Shown here: piece by piece, positions 42,649 to 50,097 of the stretch | How positions within the stretch are numbered: position 1 is the first letter of the stretch | How the letters are laid out: each line of letters begins with the position of its first letter | From: Baia soyae | GTDB lineage: Bacteria; Bacillota; Bacilli; Thermoactinomycetales; Thermoactinomycetaceae | Assembly (NCBI RefSeq): GCF_004341445.1 | Contig: NZ_SLXV01000020.1 | Span: 1 to 50,097, forward strand | Length of the DNA: 50,097 bases | Reading direction: 5' to 3' | Notes under the pieces: model-generated | Database searches by the model: none | What the model was told of the DNA's origin: nothing | The model's input: the letters and a program-made list of their open reading frames with translations, nothing else | Position numbers and translations under genes: made by a program

Positions 42649-43611
42649 ATGTTAGAGAAATTACAAAAATTGGGTCATTTAGTGGGGAATACACCACTGG
42701 TTCCTTTAGAACATCCATCGATCCATTTATATACAAAATTGGAATATCATAATCTGATGAATAGTGTGAAGGCTCGAACTGCCTACTATATGTTATCATC
42801 CGCGATCAAACGCGGGGAGATTCACGAAGGTACGACGTTGATTGAATCTTCGTCAGGCAACCTGGCGATTGCATTAGCAACGTTTTGCCAATATCTGAAG
42901 ATCAAGTTTATCCCGGTCATTGACCCAAATATTAACGGAGTGTATGAGGATTTATTACGCTCGATTTCCTATCAAGTGGTAAAAGTGACGGATCGGGATG
43001 AGACAGGTGGGTTCTTACTTACTCGCCTAAAGAAAATACAAGATCTACTTCACTCGATTCCGAATGCATATTGGACGAATCAATATCAAAATCCAGATAA
43101 TTTTTATGCCCACTACCACGGAATCGGAACTGAATTAGTCCAACATTTTGAAACGTTAGACTATGCATTTATTGGAGTGGGAACGGGCGGGACGATTTCA
43201 GGGATTTCGAACCGTTTGAAAGAGGCGTTTCCGAATGTAAAGGTGATTGCTGTAGATAGCGAGGGGTCTGTCATTTTTAATGATAAACCCAAAAAACGGC
43301 ATATCCCTGGCATTGGAGCAAGTACTGTGCCGGAGCTAGTGAAACGTGCTGTGATCGATGAAGTGGTTCATATCTCGGAACAGCATACGGTAGAAGGATG
43401 CCATCAATTATTTGAAAATCACGGGATTTTCGCTGGAGGATCTTCTGGAACATCTTATTATGCGATCCAACAATATTTTCAAGATAAGGCCTTCGCCGAA
43501 AAGCCAAATGTGGTCTTCCTATGCCCGGATAACGGAGTTCCCTATGTACAGACGGTTTATAACGCCGAATGGATCAAATGGCTATTGAATCAATCAGTTT
43601 GCATCTCGTAA
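42649..43611 (+). CDS. sbnA: SbnA-like 2,3-diaminopropionate synthase subunit (N-(2-amino-2-carboxyethyl)-L-glutamate synthase)
   Basis: 320 residues of the cysteine synthase fold (PLP fold-type II), close to SbnA length (326). Markers: GNTPLVPLEHPSIHLYTKLEYHNLMNSVKARTAYYM with PLP lysine K41, the ESSSGNLAIALATFC substrate loop, the GTGGTISGISNRL phosphate loop and the FAGGSSGTS end. SbnA joins O-phospho-L-serine and L-glutamate to ACEGA. The assignment over plain cysteine synthase rests on the LYTKLEYHNLMNSVKAR variant and on the directly following sbnB and serine kinase genes. It is the equivalent of ZmaU in zwittermicin clusters. It supplies diaminopropionate to the NRPS line. Confidence 0.88.
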   Translation: MLEKLQKLGHLVGNTPLVPLEHPSIHLYTKLEYHNLMNSVKARTAYYMLSSAIKRGEIHEGTTLIESSSGNLAIALATFCQYLKIKFIPVIDPNINGVYEDLLRSISYQVVKVTDRDETGGFLLTRLKKIQDLLHSIPNAYWTNQYQNPDNFYAHYHGIGTELVQHFETLDYAFIGVGTGGTISGISNRLKEAFPNVKVIAVDSEGSVIFNDKPKKRHIPGIGASTVPELVKRAVIDEVVHISEQHTVEGCHQLFENHGIFAGGSSGTSYYAIQQYFQDKAFAEKPNVVFLCPDNGVPYVQTVYNAEWIKWLLNQSVCIS

Positions 43612-43638
43612 TGAAACATACATGGAGGGATTTATATC

Positions 43639-44607
43639 ATGCTTTATTTAAATACACAGCACATCAAACAAATAGGTGTCGATTGGCATGGGACCGTGCA
43701 AGTCATTCAGAATGCCGTTTTAAATTTAAAAGAACAGAATTTCGCACAGCCGATCAAGCCGTACTTGCGATTTAAAGATAAAACCAATCGAATCATTGCG
43801 ATGCCTGCCTACATCGGAGGCGATTTCGAAGCAGCAGGGATTAAGTGGATTGCTAGTTTCCCAAAAAACATCGATCAAGGCATCCAACGGGCCCATTCGG
43901 TTACCATTCTAAACGATTCCGATACCGGCAAGCCTTTTGCTACCTTAAATACCGCGATTGTGAGTGGAATCCGTACTGCTTCCGTATCGGGTCTGATCAT
44001 TCAAGAGTTTGAGAAAGTACGGGATCTAAAAGATGTAAAAGTGGGTATTATCGGCTTCGGCCCCATTGGCCAACTGCATCTCAGTATGGTTACGAATCTA
44101 TTAGGAGACAAGATAGCATCCGTCACTTTATACGATAAAAAAGGCGTTAATCAAGAGCATATTCCGGCAGAGATCCTCTCGAAAACCAACATCGTCGATT
44201 CGTACGAAGAAGCGTATCAGGATACAGACATTTTCATTACATGCACCGTTGCCGCGGAAGGATATATCGACCAGAAGCCGAAAGATGGCGCTCTCTTACT
44301 AAATGTATCGCTTCGTGATTTTAAACCGCAGATCCTCGATTATACGAAATCAATCATTGTCGATGATTGGGAAGAAGTTTGTCGTGAAAATACGGATATC
44401 GAAGTGATGCATCATGAGCGGAATCTACAGAAAGAGGATACATACTCCATTGTAGATGTGGTGTGCCATGATGCGATGAACAAATTACCAGCGGAACAAG
44501 CCGTTCTGTTTAACCCGATGGGCATGGCGATTTTCGATGTAGCGATTGCTACCTATTATTACAAATTAGCAATGGAAACAGGGTCAGGGGTCCAATTGGA
44601 TGACTAG
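43639..44607 (+). CDS. sbnB: SbnB-like N-((2S)-2-amino-2-carboxyethyl)-L-glutamate dehydrogenase
   Basis: 322 residues of the ornithine cyclodeaminase/mu-crystallin family. An N-terminal substrate domain (KPYLRFKDKTNRIIAMPAYIGGDFEAAGIKWIASFPKN) is followed by a Rossmann NAD site, VGIIGFGPIGQLH, at about residues 134-146. SbnB uses NAD+ to split ACEGA oxidatively into L-2,3-diaminopropionate and 2-oxoglutarate. It lies 27 bases after sbnA, after GGAGGG, and is the ZmaV equivalent. GIKWIASFP instead of the KWV-x-P of cyclodeaminases and the gene pair support the SbnB role. Confidence 0.9.
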   Translation: MLYLNTQHIKQIGVDWHGTVQVIQNAVLNLKEQNFAQPIKPYLRFKDKTNRIIAMPAYIGGDFEAAGIKWIASFPKNIDQGIQRAHSVTILNDSDTGKPFATLNTAIVSGIRTASVSGLIIQEFEKVRDLKDVKVGIIGFGPIGQLHLSMVTNLLGDKIASVTLYDKKGVNQEHIPAEILSKTNIVDSYEEAYQDTDIFITCTVAAEGYIDQKPKDGALLLNVSLRDFKPQILDYTKSIIVDDWEEVCRENTDIEVMHHERNLQKEDTYSIVDVVCHDAMNKLPAEQAVLFNPMGMAIFDVAIATYYYKLAMETGSGVQLDD

Positions 44608-44653
44608 GTCCGGAAAATAGATTGGATTTTGGGGTTAAAGAGGGGGTTCTACC

Positions 44654-45424
44654 ATGAATAGTGTGATTTCTTCGCTAGCTTTAGTACCGGCGGAGCAAAT
44701 TTATTTCCATGAATCACATGAAAATGAACGGTTAGGAAAAATATGCAAATCGATAACCGAGGAAGGCTATTTGAGTAATCCGCCGATCGCGATGAAGCTA
44801 TCAAATGATAAGTATCTTCTATTAGATGGAGCCCATCGACTAATGGCCTTAAAGGCACTCGATTGTAAGCGGATTGTGATCCAGTTAGTAGAAGAAAAGG
44901 ATATTTTTTTAAGTGCCTGGAATCATCTCCTCCCACAAGATGCTTGGTGGGAGGAATTACAACAGTGTCCTTATATTCGTTGGGCTACGGAACTGCTGGA
45001 TCGCAATTGGCTTGCTCATGTCGTGTTACCTAGTGGAGAAACAACCTATTTATATTCTACTCATGATAGCGAAGAACCATTGGATCAATTAGCAGCATGG
45101 CACCATATTGTAGGACTCTATCAACATAAATGCCATGTTCGTAGAATTCCAAATGGAACTCACGTTGAACCAAAGGATGGGGAAGTATTTATCTGTTATC
45201 CGCAATATACCTTAGATGGATTAAAGAGAGTCGTTGAGTCCAATCGATTAATGCCAGCTGGGATCACCCGCTGTATTGTGGAAGGTCGCTTATTGAACTT
45301 ACGAATTCCACTGGAAATCCTTCAATCTGAACAACTTCCAGTGGAAAAGTGGCAAACGCTACGTAACAAGTGGATGAACAGCCTACGTTTCTATACAGAG
45401 CCAGTCTACGTTTGTGAGGCGTAA
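44654..45424 (+). CDS. sbnI: SbnI-like free L-serine kinase (ParB/Srx fold)
   Basis: 256 residues, nearly the length of S. aureus SbnI (about 254). The N-terminal ParB-like domain has LVPAEQIYFHESHENERL and LLLDGAHRLMALKAL, where D58-G-A-H-R is the nucleotide-binding motif of SbnI/SerK kinases. This is followed by SAWNHLLPQDAWWEELQQ and a C-terminal part with RLMPAGITRCIVEGRLLNLRIPLEIL, as in SbnI. SbnI phosphorylates free L-serine to O-phospho-L-serine, the SbnA substrate, and in S. aureus also acts as a haem-responsive regulator. With sbnA and sbnB it completes a serine-to-diaminopropionate route. The ATG follows GAGGGGG. Confidence 0.85.
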   Translation: MNSVISSLALVPAEQIYFHESHENERLGKICKSITEEGYLSNPPIAMKLSNDKYLLLDGAHRLMALKALDCKRIVIQLVEEKDIFLSAWNHLLPQDAWWEELQQCPYIRWATELLDRNWLAHVVLPSGETTYLYSTHDSEEPLDQLAAWHHIVGLYQHKCHVRRIPNGTHVEPKDGEVFICYPQYTLDGLKRVVESNRLMPAGITRCIVEGRLLNLRIPLEILQSEQLPVEKWQTLRNKWMNSLRFYTEPVYVCEA

Positions 45425-45447
45425 CTTCATCGAAAAGGAGTGATCTT

Positions 45448-48400
45448 ATGAGAGCTTTTAGACTGATACTCCTAAGCTTCATTATATGCTTAGGTAGTTT
45501 TACCCCACTGATCGCAAGTGCACAGCAAGAATTACTACATACGACAGTGGAGGATGTAGAGAAATTTATAAACGACCAAAAAGAGGCTGGGAAAATCCCT
45601 GGCTTGGCCATTGTCGTCACGCAAGGTGATAAAACCTTGTATCAAAAAGGGGTCGGATATGCCAATGTCGATCAACAAAAAAAGATCGAACGAAATACGC
45701 TATTTGAAATCGGCTCAACCAGCAAAGCCTTTACCGCCCAAGCGTTATTTCAGTTAGAGGAAAAGGGACTCGTTCGCTTCGATGATCCGATTACGAAGTA
45801 TATCCCATGGCTTACGATGATGTATCAAGGGAAGCCTGCTCAAATCACCGTGGAGCAGTTCCTCCATCATACGAGCGGTGTCCCGTTTAAAACCATTGGC
45901 CAAATCGCAAGTTCCACATCAGACGATGCACTGGAGAAGACCGTACGTAAGCTAGTAGGTGTCGAATTAACAAATCGTCCTGGTGAAAAATTTGAGTATG
46001 CCACCATTAACTATGATGTGCTCGGCTATGTGATCCAACGCGTTTCAGGGCTTTCGTTTGAAGAATATATGAAAAAGAACGTCTTTCCAGAGTTAGGGCT
46101 AAAGGACACATATATTCAAGGGAATGTGCCGTTGGACAGAATGGCAACAGGATACAAGGCTGGCTTTACGAGAGCACTTGAATACAAAGCGCCACTCTTT
46201 CGAGGCAACTATCCGGCTGGTTATGTCGTCTCAAGCATCGAGGACATAGAGCAGTGGTTGAAGGTTCAGATGGGCAGTGTGAAGGTAAATGAAGAGATTA
46301 GTAAACGAATCACTCGGTCACACGAACCTGACCGAAAAGTGGCCCCAGATCTAGACGGTTCTTCTTATGCGGCAGGATGGTCTGTCTATCAAAATGGAGA
46401 TGGCGGGCAGATCGCTCATAGTGGAAATAATCCTAACTTCTCTTCTTATTTTGCCTTTCGTCCAAAAGATCAACTCGGGGTAGCGGTTTTAGCGAATATG
46501 AATTCGGATTATACAGCTGTGATTGGCCAAGGAATCATGAATATGATGAATGAGAAAAAAGGGACCAAGCTTACTTCCGATATGTATGTGAAAGTGGACC
46601 AAGTGGCAACAGCTGTTACGTTTATTCTTGGGACGATGGCACTGATTACACTCTTCTTTTTATCTCGCATTGCAATTCAAATCTTCAGGGGGAAGCGTAC
46701 ATTTGTAGGAGTCCGATGGCGTACAGCCTTCCTGACTGCGGTGTTACTAGCCATCATGGGCGGGGCCTTTGTGGGAGCGTTGTATTATCTGCCTGAAGTC
46801 TTTTTCCAAGGACTTCCGTGGAGTTTCGTCACTGTATGGGGTCCGATGACCATTTTGACAGCGATCCTTTCATTAGGAGTTGTGAACGGGTTGTTTTGCC
46901 TGTACGCCATACTAGCCAAGCTTTATCCTAAAAAAAAAGACAAGCCTATCTTTTATTTAGGAATCCTTAGCTTAATTGGCGGTCTGGGAAATGGGCTTAT
47001 TATTTTCATGATTAATTCAACCCTCGCTTCGGATAAGGGGTTTAGTCCAGTCCTGTTTGGCTACTTTATCATGGGAATCGCCATTTATGTGATGGGCGAG
47101 AAGATGGTGCGAACCAAGTTAATTGATATCACTAATAACATCGTCTATGAAAAGCGCATGGACTTAATTGGAAAGATACTCGGAACCTCTTATCAAAATT
47201 TTGAATGTATCCCAGATGGGAAAATCTATGCTACGTTGAATAACGATACCGAAACCATAAGCCGTTTTTCTACGATTGTCATTACTGGAATTACAAGTTC
47301 CGTGACCTTGCTGTTTTGCTTCGTGTATCTGGGGTTTATCAATTTTTACGGATTACTTGTTTCGCTCGGGGTCATTCTTTTATCAGTAGGGCTTTATTTC
47401 ATCATCGGTCGTTCGGCCAACCTGATGTGGGAGCAAACACGCGATATTCAAAATGTGTTTTTCAAATTTATCAATGATATTGTGGGGGGCTTTAAGGAGC
47501 TGTACCTACAAAAAGGAAAGCGGGCAGACTTTCAGCAAGCGATAGAGGAAAGCTGTGATGCCTATCGAACCAAGAGAGCTCTTGGAGAGAAGAAGTTTGT
47601 GAATGTTTTTGTGATTGGAGAATTGTTGTTTGTGTTTGTTATTGGGGCTGTTGCTTTTTTCTTCCCGATCTTGTTTCCCGAAATTCAAAAGGAATCGTTG
47701 ATTAGTTATGTATTTGTCTTCTTGTATATGACAGGTCCGGTTCATGGGATCTTAAACTCATTTCCAGAGTTATTTCGCATTCGGATTAGCTGGAAGCGAA
47801 TGAATGAGCTAACGTTGGATCTCGCTTCAGCTTCACAGGTGGAAGAAGTGGCGGAGAGTGTGGAATATAAAACGGCTCGCTCGCTACAGATTGAGGATGT
47901 GGTTTATCGATATAAAAGCAAATCGGGAGAAACGTTTTCTGTGGGCCCGCTCCAGTATGAGTTTCAGTCTGGGGAAATTGTGTTTATCACAGGGGGCAAT
48001 GGTAGTGGGAAGTCTACCTTAGCTAAGTTGATCACGGGGCTTTATTCGCCTGATTCTGGACAAGTTAAGATGGATCATGAATCTATTGATTCAGCGCAAA
48101 TAGGCTCTCATTTTTCTACTATTTTTAGCGATGTCTACTTATTTGATCGTTTATATGGGATTCACACCGATAACAAACAAGCGGACATCAAACGCTATCT
48201 CAAATTGCTAGAAATAGAGGATAAGATATCGGTAGATGCAAACGGGGTCTTCAGTACGGTGAATCTCTCAACGGGACAACGGAAACGGGTCGCGCTTATG
48301 ATTAGTTATCTGGAGGACAAGCCTTTCTATTTGTTTGATGAATGGGCTGCGGATCAAGATCCGGAGTTTAGACGATTCTTCTATGAGAATTTGCTCCCGG

Positions 48401-48531
48401 ATTTGAAGGAGCGGGGGAAGTGTGTGATTGCGGTGACGCATGATGATGGGTATTTTCATTTGGCGGATCGGGTGATTAAGATGGAGTATGGTCGGATTAT
48501 GGATTTGGGTAAGGTGGGGCAGGTTGTTTGA
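45448..48531 (+). CDS. ClbP/ZmaM-type prodrug peptidase fused to an ABC exporter
   Basis: 1027 residues. A signal sequence (1-26, ending ASA) precedes an extracytoplasmic serine beta-lactamase-like S12 peptidase (about 30-365) with S90-T-S-K93, Y184 (FEYATINYDVLG) and H324-S-G. ClbP uses S95, K98 and Y186 in the same arrangement to cut N-acyl-D-Asn from precolibactin. Three membrane helices follow (about 385-410, 425-450, 455-485), as in ClbP, then a six-helix SyrD/PvdE-type exporter region (about 505-780). The cytoplasmic ATPase has Walker A GGNGSGKST (about 847-855), signature LSTGQ (about 938-942) and Walker B FYLFDEW. The peptidase plus exporter fusion is the ZmaM type of prodrug system. 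Role: export the acyl-D-Asn prodrug and remove the cap outside. Starts 24 bases after sbnI with AAGGAGTGAT. Confidence 0.92.
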   Translation: MRAFRLILLSFIICLGSFTPLIASAQQELLHTTVEDVEKFINDQKEAGKIPGLAIVVTQGDKTLYQKGVGYANVDQQKKIERNTLFEIGSTSKAFTAQALFQLEEKGLVRFDDPITKYIPWLTMMYQGKPAQITVEQFLHHTSGVPFKTIGQIASSTSDDALEKTVRKLVGVELTNRPGEKFEYATINYDVLGYVIQRVSGLSFEEYMKKNVFPELGLKDTYIQGNVPLDRMATGYKAGFTRALEYKAPLFRGNYPAGYVVSSIEDIEQWLKVQMGSVKVNEEISKRITRSHEPDRKVAPDLDGSSYAAGWSVYQNGDGGQIAHSGNNPNFSSYFAFRPKDQLGVAVLANMNSDYTAVIGQGIMNMMNEKKGTKLTSDMYVKVDQVATAVTFILGTMALITLFFLSRIAIQIFRGKRTFVGVRWRTAFLTAVLLAIMGGAFVGALYYLPEVFFQGLPWSFVTVWGPMTILTAILSLGVVNGLFCLYAILAKLYPKKKDKPIFYLGILSLIGGLGNGLIIFMINSTLASDKGFSPVLFGYFIMGIAIYVMGEKMVRTKLIDITNNIVYEKRMDLIGKILGTSYQNFECIPDGKIYATLNNDTETISRFSTIVITGITSSVTLLFCFVYLGFINFYGLLVSLGVILLSVGLYFIIGRSANLMWEQTRDIQNVFFKFINDIVGGFKELYLQKGKRADFQQAIEESCDAYRTKRALGEKKFVNVFVIGELLFVFVIGAVAFFFPILFPEIQKESLISYVFVFLYMTGPVHGILNSFPELFRIRISWKRMNELTLDLASASQVEEVAESVEYKTARSLQIEDVVYRYKSKSGETFSVGPLQYEFQSGEIVFITGGNGSGKSTLAKLITGLYSPDSGQVKMDHESIDSAQIGSHFSTIFSDVYLFDRLYGIHTDNKQADIKRYLKLLEIEDKISVDANGVFSTVNLSTGQRKRVALMISYLEDKPFYLFDEWAADQDPEFRRFFYENLLPDLKERGKCVIAVTHDDGYFHLADRVIKMEYGRIMDLGKVGQVV

Positions 48532-48574
48532 TGAATCGTAGTGATCCGACTCTTTCATCTTTCTATCTAAACAA

Positions 48575-48583
48575 TGGTATAAT
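48575..48583 (+). promoter_or_regulatory. Extended -10 promoter of GNAT gene
   Basis: TGGTATAAT contains a perfect -10 with the TG extension; the -35 (TTCATC, 48554-48559) is weak. It gives the GNAT gene a start independent of the NRPS operon. Confidence 0.5.
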
Positions 48584-48626
48584 GTACAAACATTTATGCT
48601 AAATAAAAAATTAAGGGGATATACAT

Positions 48627-49199
48627 ATGACAACTCAGTTGGAACCAAACAAAATTTTTCCTGTGCTAGAAACGGAGCGGCTCGTGTTAAGAGAGGTTAC
48701 CCCTGCTGATGCGGGAGATATGATGGTCTATTTATCAGATCCAGTCGTGATGAAGTATTACGGACTCGCTCCTTTTGAATCAGAACAAGATGCGCTAGAC
48801 GAAATCGCTTGGTATGGAAGCATTTTTCAAAAGAAAACGGGAATTCGCTGGGGTATTACGCTAAAAGGGACCGATCAAGTTATCGGTAGCTGTGGCTTCC
48901 TCAACTGGTCTACTCAACATTATCGTTCGGAAGTGGGCGCTGAGTTATCGAAAGAATATTGGAGTAAAGGAATTATGACTGAGGCGTTTCAAGCGATCCT
49001 TCAGTATGGATTTGACCACATGGAGCTTGTCCGAATCCAAGGATTGATGGAACTCGAAAATATCGCTTCACAGAAGCTATGCGAAAAAAGCGGCTTTATT
49101 AGAGAAGGCTTATTACGGAAATATGAATATACAGTTGGGAAGTTTGATGATATGTATATGTATTCATTGTTAAAGGAAGATTTTTCGGTTGTATCTTAA
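48627..49199 (+). CDS. GNAT-family N-acetyltransferase (RimJ/RimL-like)
   Basis: 190 residues: LETERLVLREVTPADAGDMMVYLSDPVVMKYYG is the start of a RimJ-type GNAT fold. WGITLKGTDQVIGSCGFLNWS and ELSKEYWSKGIMTEAFQAILQYGFDHM (acetyl-CoA site) follow, then the closing RIQGLMELENIASQKLCEKSGFIREGLLRKYEY. Such enzymes acetylate protein N-termini or amino groups of small molecules. Its place right after the prodrug exporter allows a self-resistance role, as EdeQ, ZmaR and PamZ acetylate edeine, zwittermicin and paenilamicin, but it has its own promoter and could be an unrelated housekeeping enzyme. ATG 48627 follows AAGGGG. Confidence 0.85.
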   Translation: MTTQLEPNKIFPVLETERLVLREVTPADAGDMMVYLSDPVVMKYYGLAPFESEQDALDEIAWYGSIFQKKTGIRWGITLKGTDQVIGSCGFLNWSTQHYRSEVGAELSKEYWSKGIMTEAFQAILQYGFDHMELVRIQGLMELENIASQKLCEKSGFIREGLLRKYEYTVGKFDDMYMYSLLKEDFSVVS

Positions 49200-49220
49200 G
49201 TGGATGATTAGGTAAAAGAT

Positions 49221-49257
49221 AATCCCCTTATATGGCGAGATGCCGTATAAGGGGATT
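49221..49257. terminator. Bidirectional terminator between GNAT gene and collagen-like gene
   Basis: AATCCCCTTATATGGC and GCCGTATAAGGGGATT form a stem of about 15 bp, followed by TT on the plus side and preceded by A-rich sequence for the other direction. Confidence 0.8.
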
Positions 49258-49278
49258 TGTTATGCATGCGGATATCAA

Positions 49279-50097
49279 CTAAGATATTTTTACTATGTTT
49301 ACTGTAACTGCAAGTGATTCATTAAATACTGCGTAATCATTTATACCTTGTGTGTTAACAACTTGTAGTGTGCTAGGAGTTACGACTGCTGTTAAATCAG
49401 TAATATACGTTTGAGATCCAGTTAGGAAGTCACTGACATTTTCAAAAGTCAGCATGGAACCACTCTGAACAACGTTATCTAAACTTAATGCAACGGATAT
49501 TGCACCTGGAGGGGTTGTCGGTCTAACAAATACAGAATAAGAGATTAAATAGACGTGCCCATTCGTTAAAGTAATATCTGTACCTGTAAAAGTAATATCT
49601 GCTCCGCCATTATTAACGAGTACAGTATCTAATGGAATTGCTACCGGAGAAGATGAGGTACCGGTTACACCTGTAATTCCAGTACTGCGTGCAACCATCA
49701 TATTACTGGTGTTAATAGTCCCAGTGGGTCCTGAGGCCCCTTGAGGCCCTGTGTTTCCTTGAGGTCCCGTGTTACCTTGAGGTCCCGTATCGCCTTGAGG
49801 TCCCGTGCTACCTTGAGGTCCCGTATCGCCTTGAGGTCCCGTGCTACCTTGAGGTCCCGTATCGCCCTGAGGTCCCGTATCGCCTTGAGGCCCTGTGTTC
49901 CCTTGAGGTCCGATATCCCCCGAAGGTCCACTTGGTCCCGTTGGTCCCTGAGGTCCGATATCCCCCGAAGGCCCACTTGGTCCCGTTGGTCCCTGAGGTC
50001 CAATATCCCCCGAAGGTCCACTTGGTCCCGTTGGTCCCTGAGGTCCGATATCCCCCGAAGGTCCACTTGGTCCCGTTGGTCCCTGAGGTCCAATATC
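49279..50097 (-). CDS. Collagen-like (Gly-X-Y) exosporium-type protein, 3' part
   Basis: Partial: the frame is open from the right edge to the stop at 49279 (about 272 residues). The first ~126 residues are uninterrupted Gly-X-Y triplets (units such as [15 protein letters not shown] and GPQGDT). They run in frame through [18 protein letters not shown] into a ~130-residue beta-rich C-terminal domain ([39 protein letters not shown]...[16 protein letters not shown]). This domain resembles the TNF/C1q-like trimer-forming BclA C-terminus of Bacillus spores. Such proteins form hair-like filaments on the spore surface. A Met at 49701 is internal, not the start. Sporulation control cannot be seen because the promoter lies outside the window. 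Confidence 0.85.
   Translation of the reverse strand, partial: DIGPQGPTGPSGPSGDIGPQGPTGPSGPSGDIGPQGPTGPSGPSGDIGPQGPTGPSGPSGDIGPQGNTGPQGDTGPQGDTGPQGSTGPQGDTGPQGSTGPQGDTGPQGNTGPQGNTGPQGASGPTGTINTSNMMVARSTGITGVTGTSSSPVAIPLDTVLVNNGGADITFTGTDITLTNGHVYLISYSVFVRPTTPPGAISVALSLDNVVQSGSMLTFENVSDFLTGSQTYITDLTAVVTPSTLQVVNTQGINDYAVFNESLAVTVNIVKIS
49718..50097 (-). repeat. Tandem repeats coding Gly-X-Y triplets
   Basis: Two nested repeat classes: an 18-base unit (GPQGDT/NT/ST) across about 49735-49905, and a 45-base unit (15 codons, ending PSGDI) repeated about four times from about 49908 to the edge. Third-position variants are few, so copies are recent and probably length-variable between strains. Confidence 0.85.

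Noticed and set aside
42649-45424. Staphyloferrin B-type siderophore locus
   Set aside because: Only the diaminopropionate genes are present; there are no NIS synthetases, decarboxylase or siderophore uptake genes, and the genes sit in an NRPS operon.
49698-50093. Open frame coding a D-L-R-D-Q-R repeat protein on the minus strand
   Set aside because: It is the out-of-frame reading of the collagen repeats; the Gly-X-Y frame is continuous with the C-terminal domain ending at 49279.
49735-50097. Regular repeats that might look like a CRISPR array
   Set aside because: Units are directly adjacent without unique spacers and code for Gly-X-Y triplets.

Overview
The window looks like a chromosomal segment from a spore-forming, low-GC Gram-positive bacterium (Bacillota, order Bacillales; the family cannot be fixed from sequence alone). 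Reasons: strong AGGAGG-type ribosome binding sites, frequent TTG/GTG starts, B. subtilis-type genes (YolD, YfkK, YpuF, bacilliredoxin BrxB), Bacillus-type LexA boxes, and a collagen-like spore-surface type protein at the right edge.

Left part (1-10.5 kb) is ordinary core genome in short transcription units separated by clear hairpin terminators: SOS-controlled yolD-like gene, tRNA-Pro(UGG) with encoded CCA, a hotdog thioesterase, yfkK, ypuF, a DUF218 membrane protein, a HesB-type protein, thiol peroxidase, a coiled-coil protein, an NTF2-like protein, a DUF2975 membrane protein, aconitase divergent from an IclR regulator (each with a matching GAAAC-N3-GTTTC operator), bacilliredoxin and a lipoprotein.

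Middle part (10.5-48.5 kb) is one specialised-metabolite locus. It opens with an unrecognised gene divergent from a PlcR-like RRNPP regulator. Next comes a 29-codon exported-peptide gene, too short for usual gene calling, whose product ends in LPFQH, very like the PapR signals that activate PlcR. Then come a membrane fatty-acid-hydroxylase-family protein, a C-A-T-E NRPS with an Asn-type specificity code, a PLP aminotransferase, a C-A-T-KS-(decayed AT)-KR-T hybrid, and a (half C)-A-T-TE NRPS. After a 0.6 kb structured gap follow a C-A-T-C-A-T NRPS with a GNAT-like domain inserted in its second A domain, and a C-A-T-C NRPS ending in an unpaired C domain. Three genes for L-2,3-diaminopropionate follow (SbnA, SbnB and an SbnI-type serine kinase). 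The last gene is a fusion of an exported ClbP/ZmaM-like serine peptidase with an ABC exporter.

Inferred working model: the first module makes an N-acyl-D-Asn cap, the line adds about five further amino acids (at least one probably a diamino acid) and one ketide unit, and the chain is released by the TE. The prodrug is exported, and the extracytoplasmic peptidase removes the acyl-D-Asn cap outside the cell. The most economical protein order is NRPS1 > NRPS2 > NRPS4 > NRPS5 > NRPS3, because the unpaired C domain ending NRPS5 could serve the truncated C domain of NRPS3. No acyltransferase, phosphopantetheinyl transferase or MbtH gene is present, so these must be encoded elsewhere. The overall class resembles zwittermicin/colibactin/paenilamicin-type prodrug pathways, but I do not recognise the product.

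Right edge: a GNAT acetyltransferase (possible self-resistance or unrelated), a bidirectional terminator, and the 3' part of a collagen-repeat protein that runs off the window.
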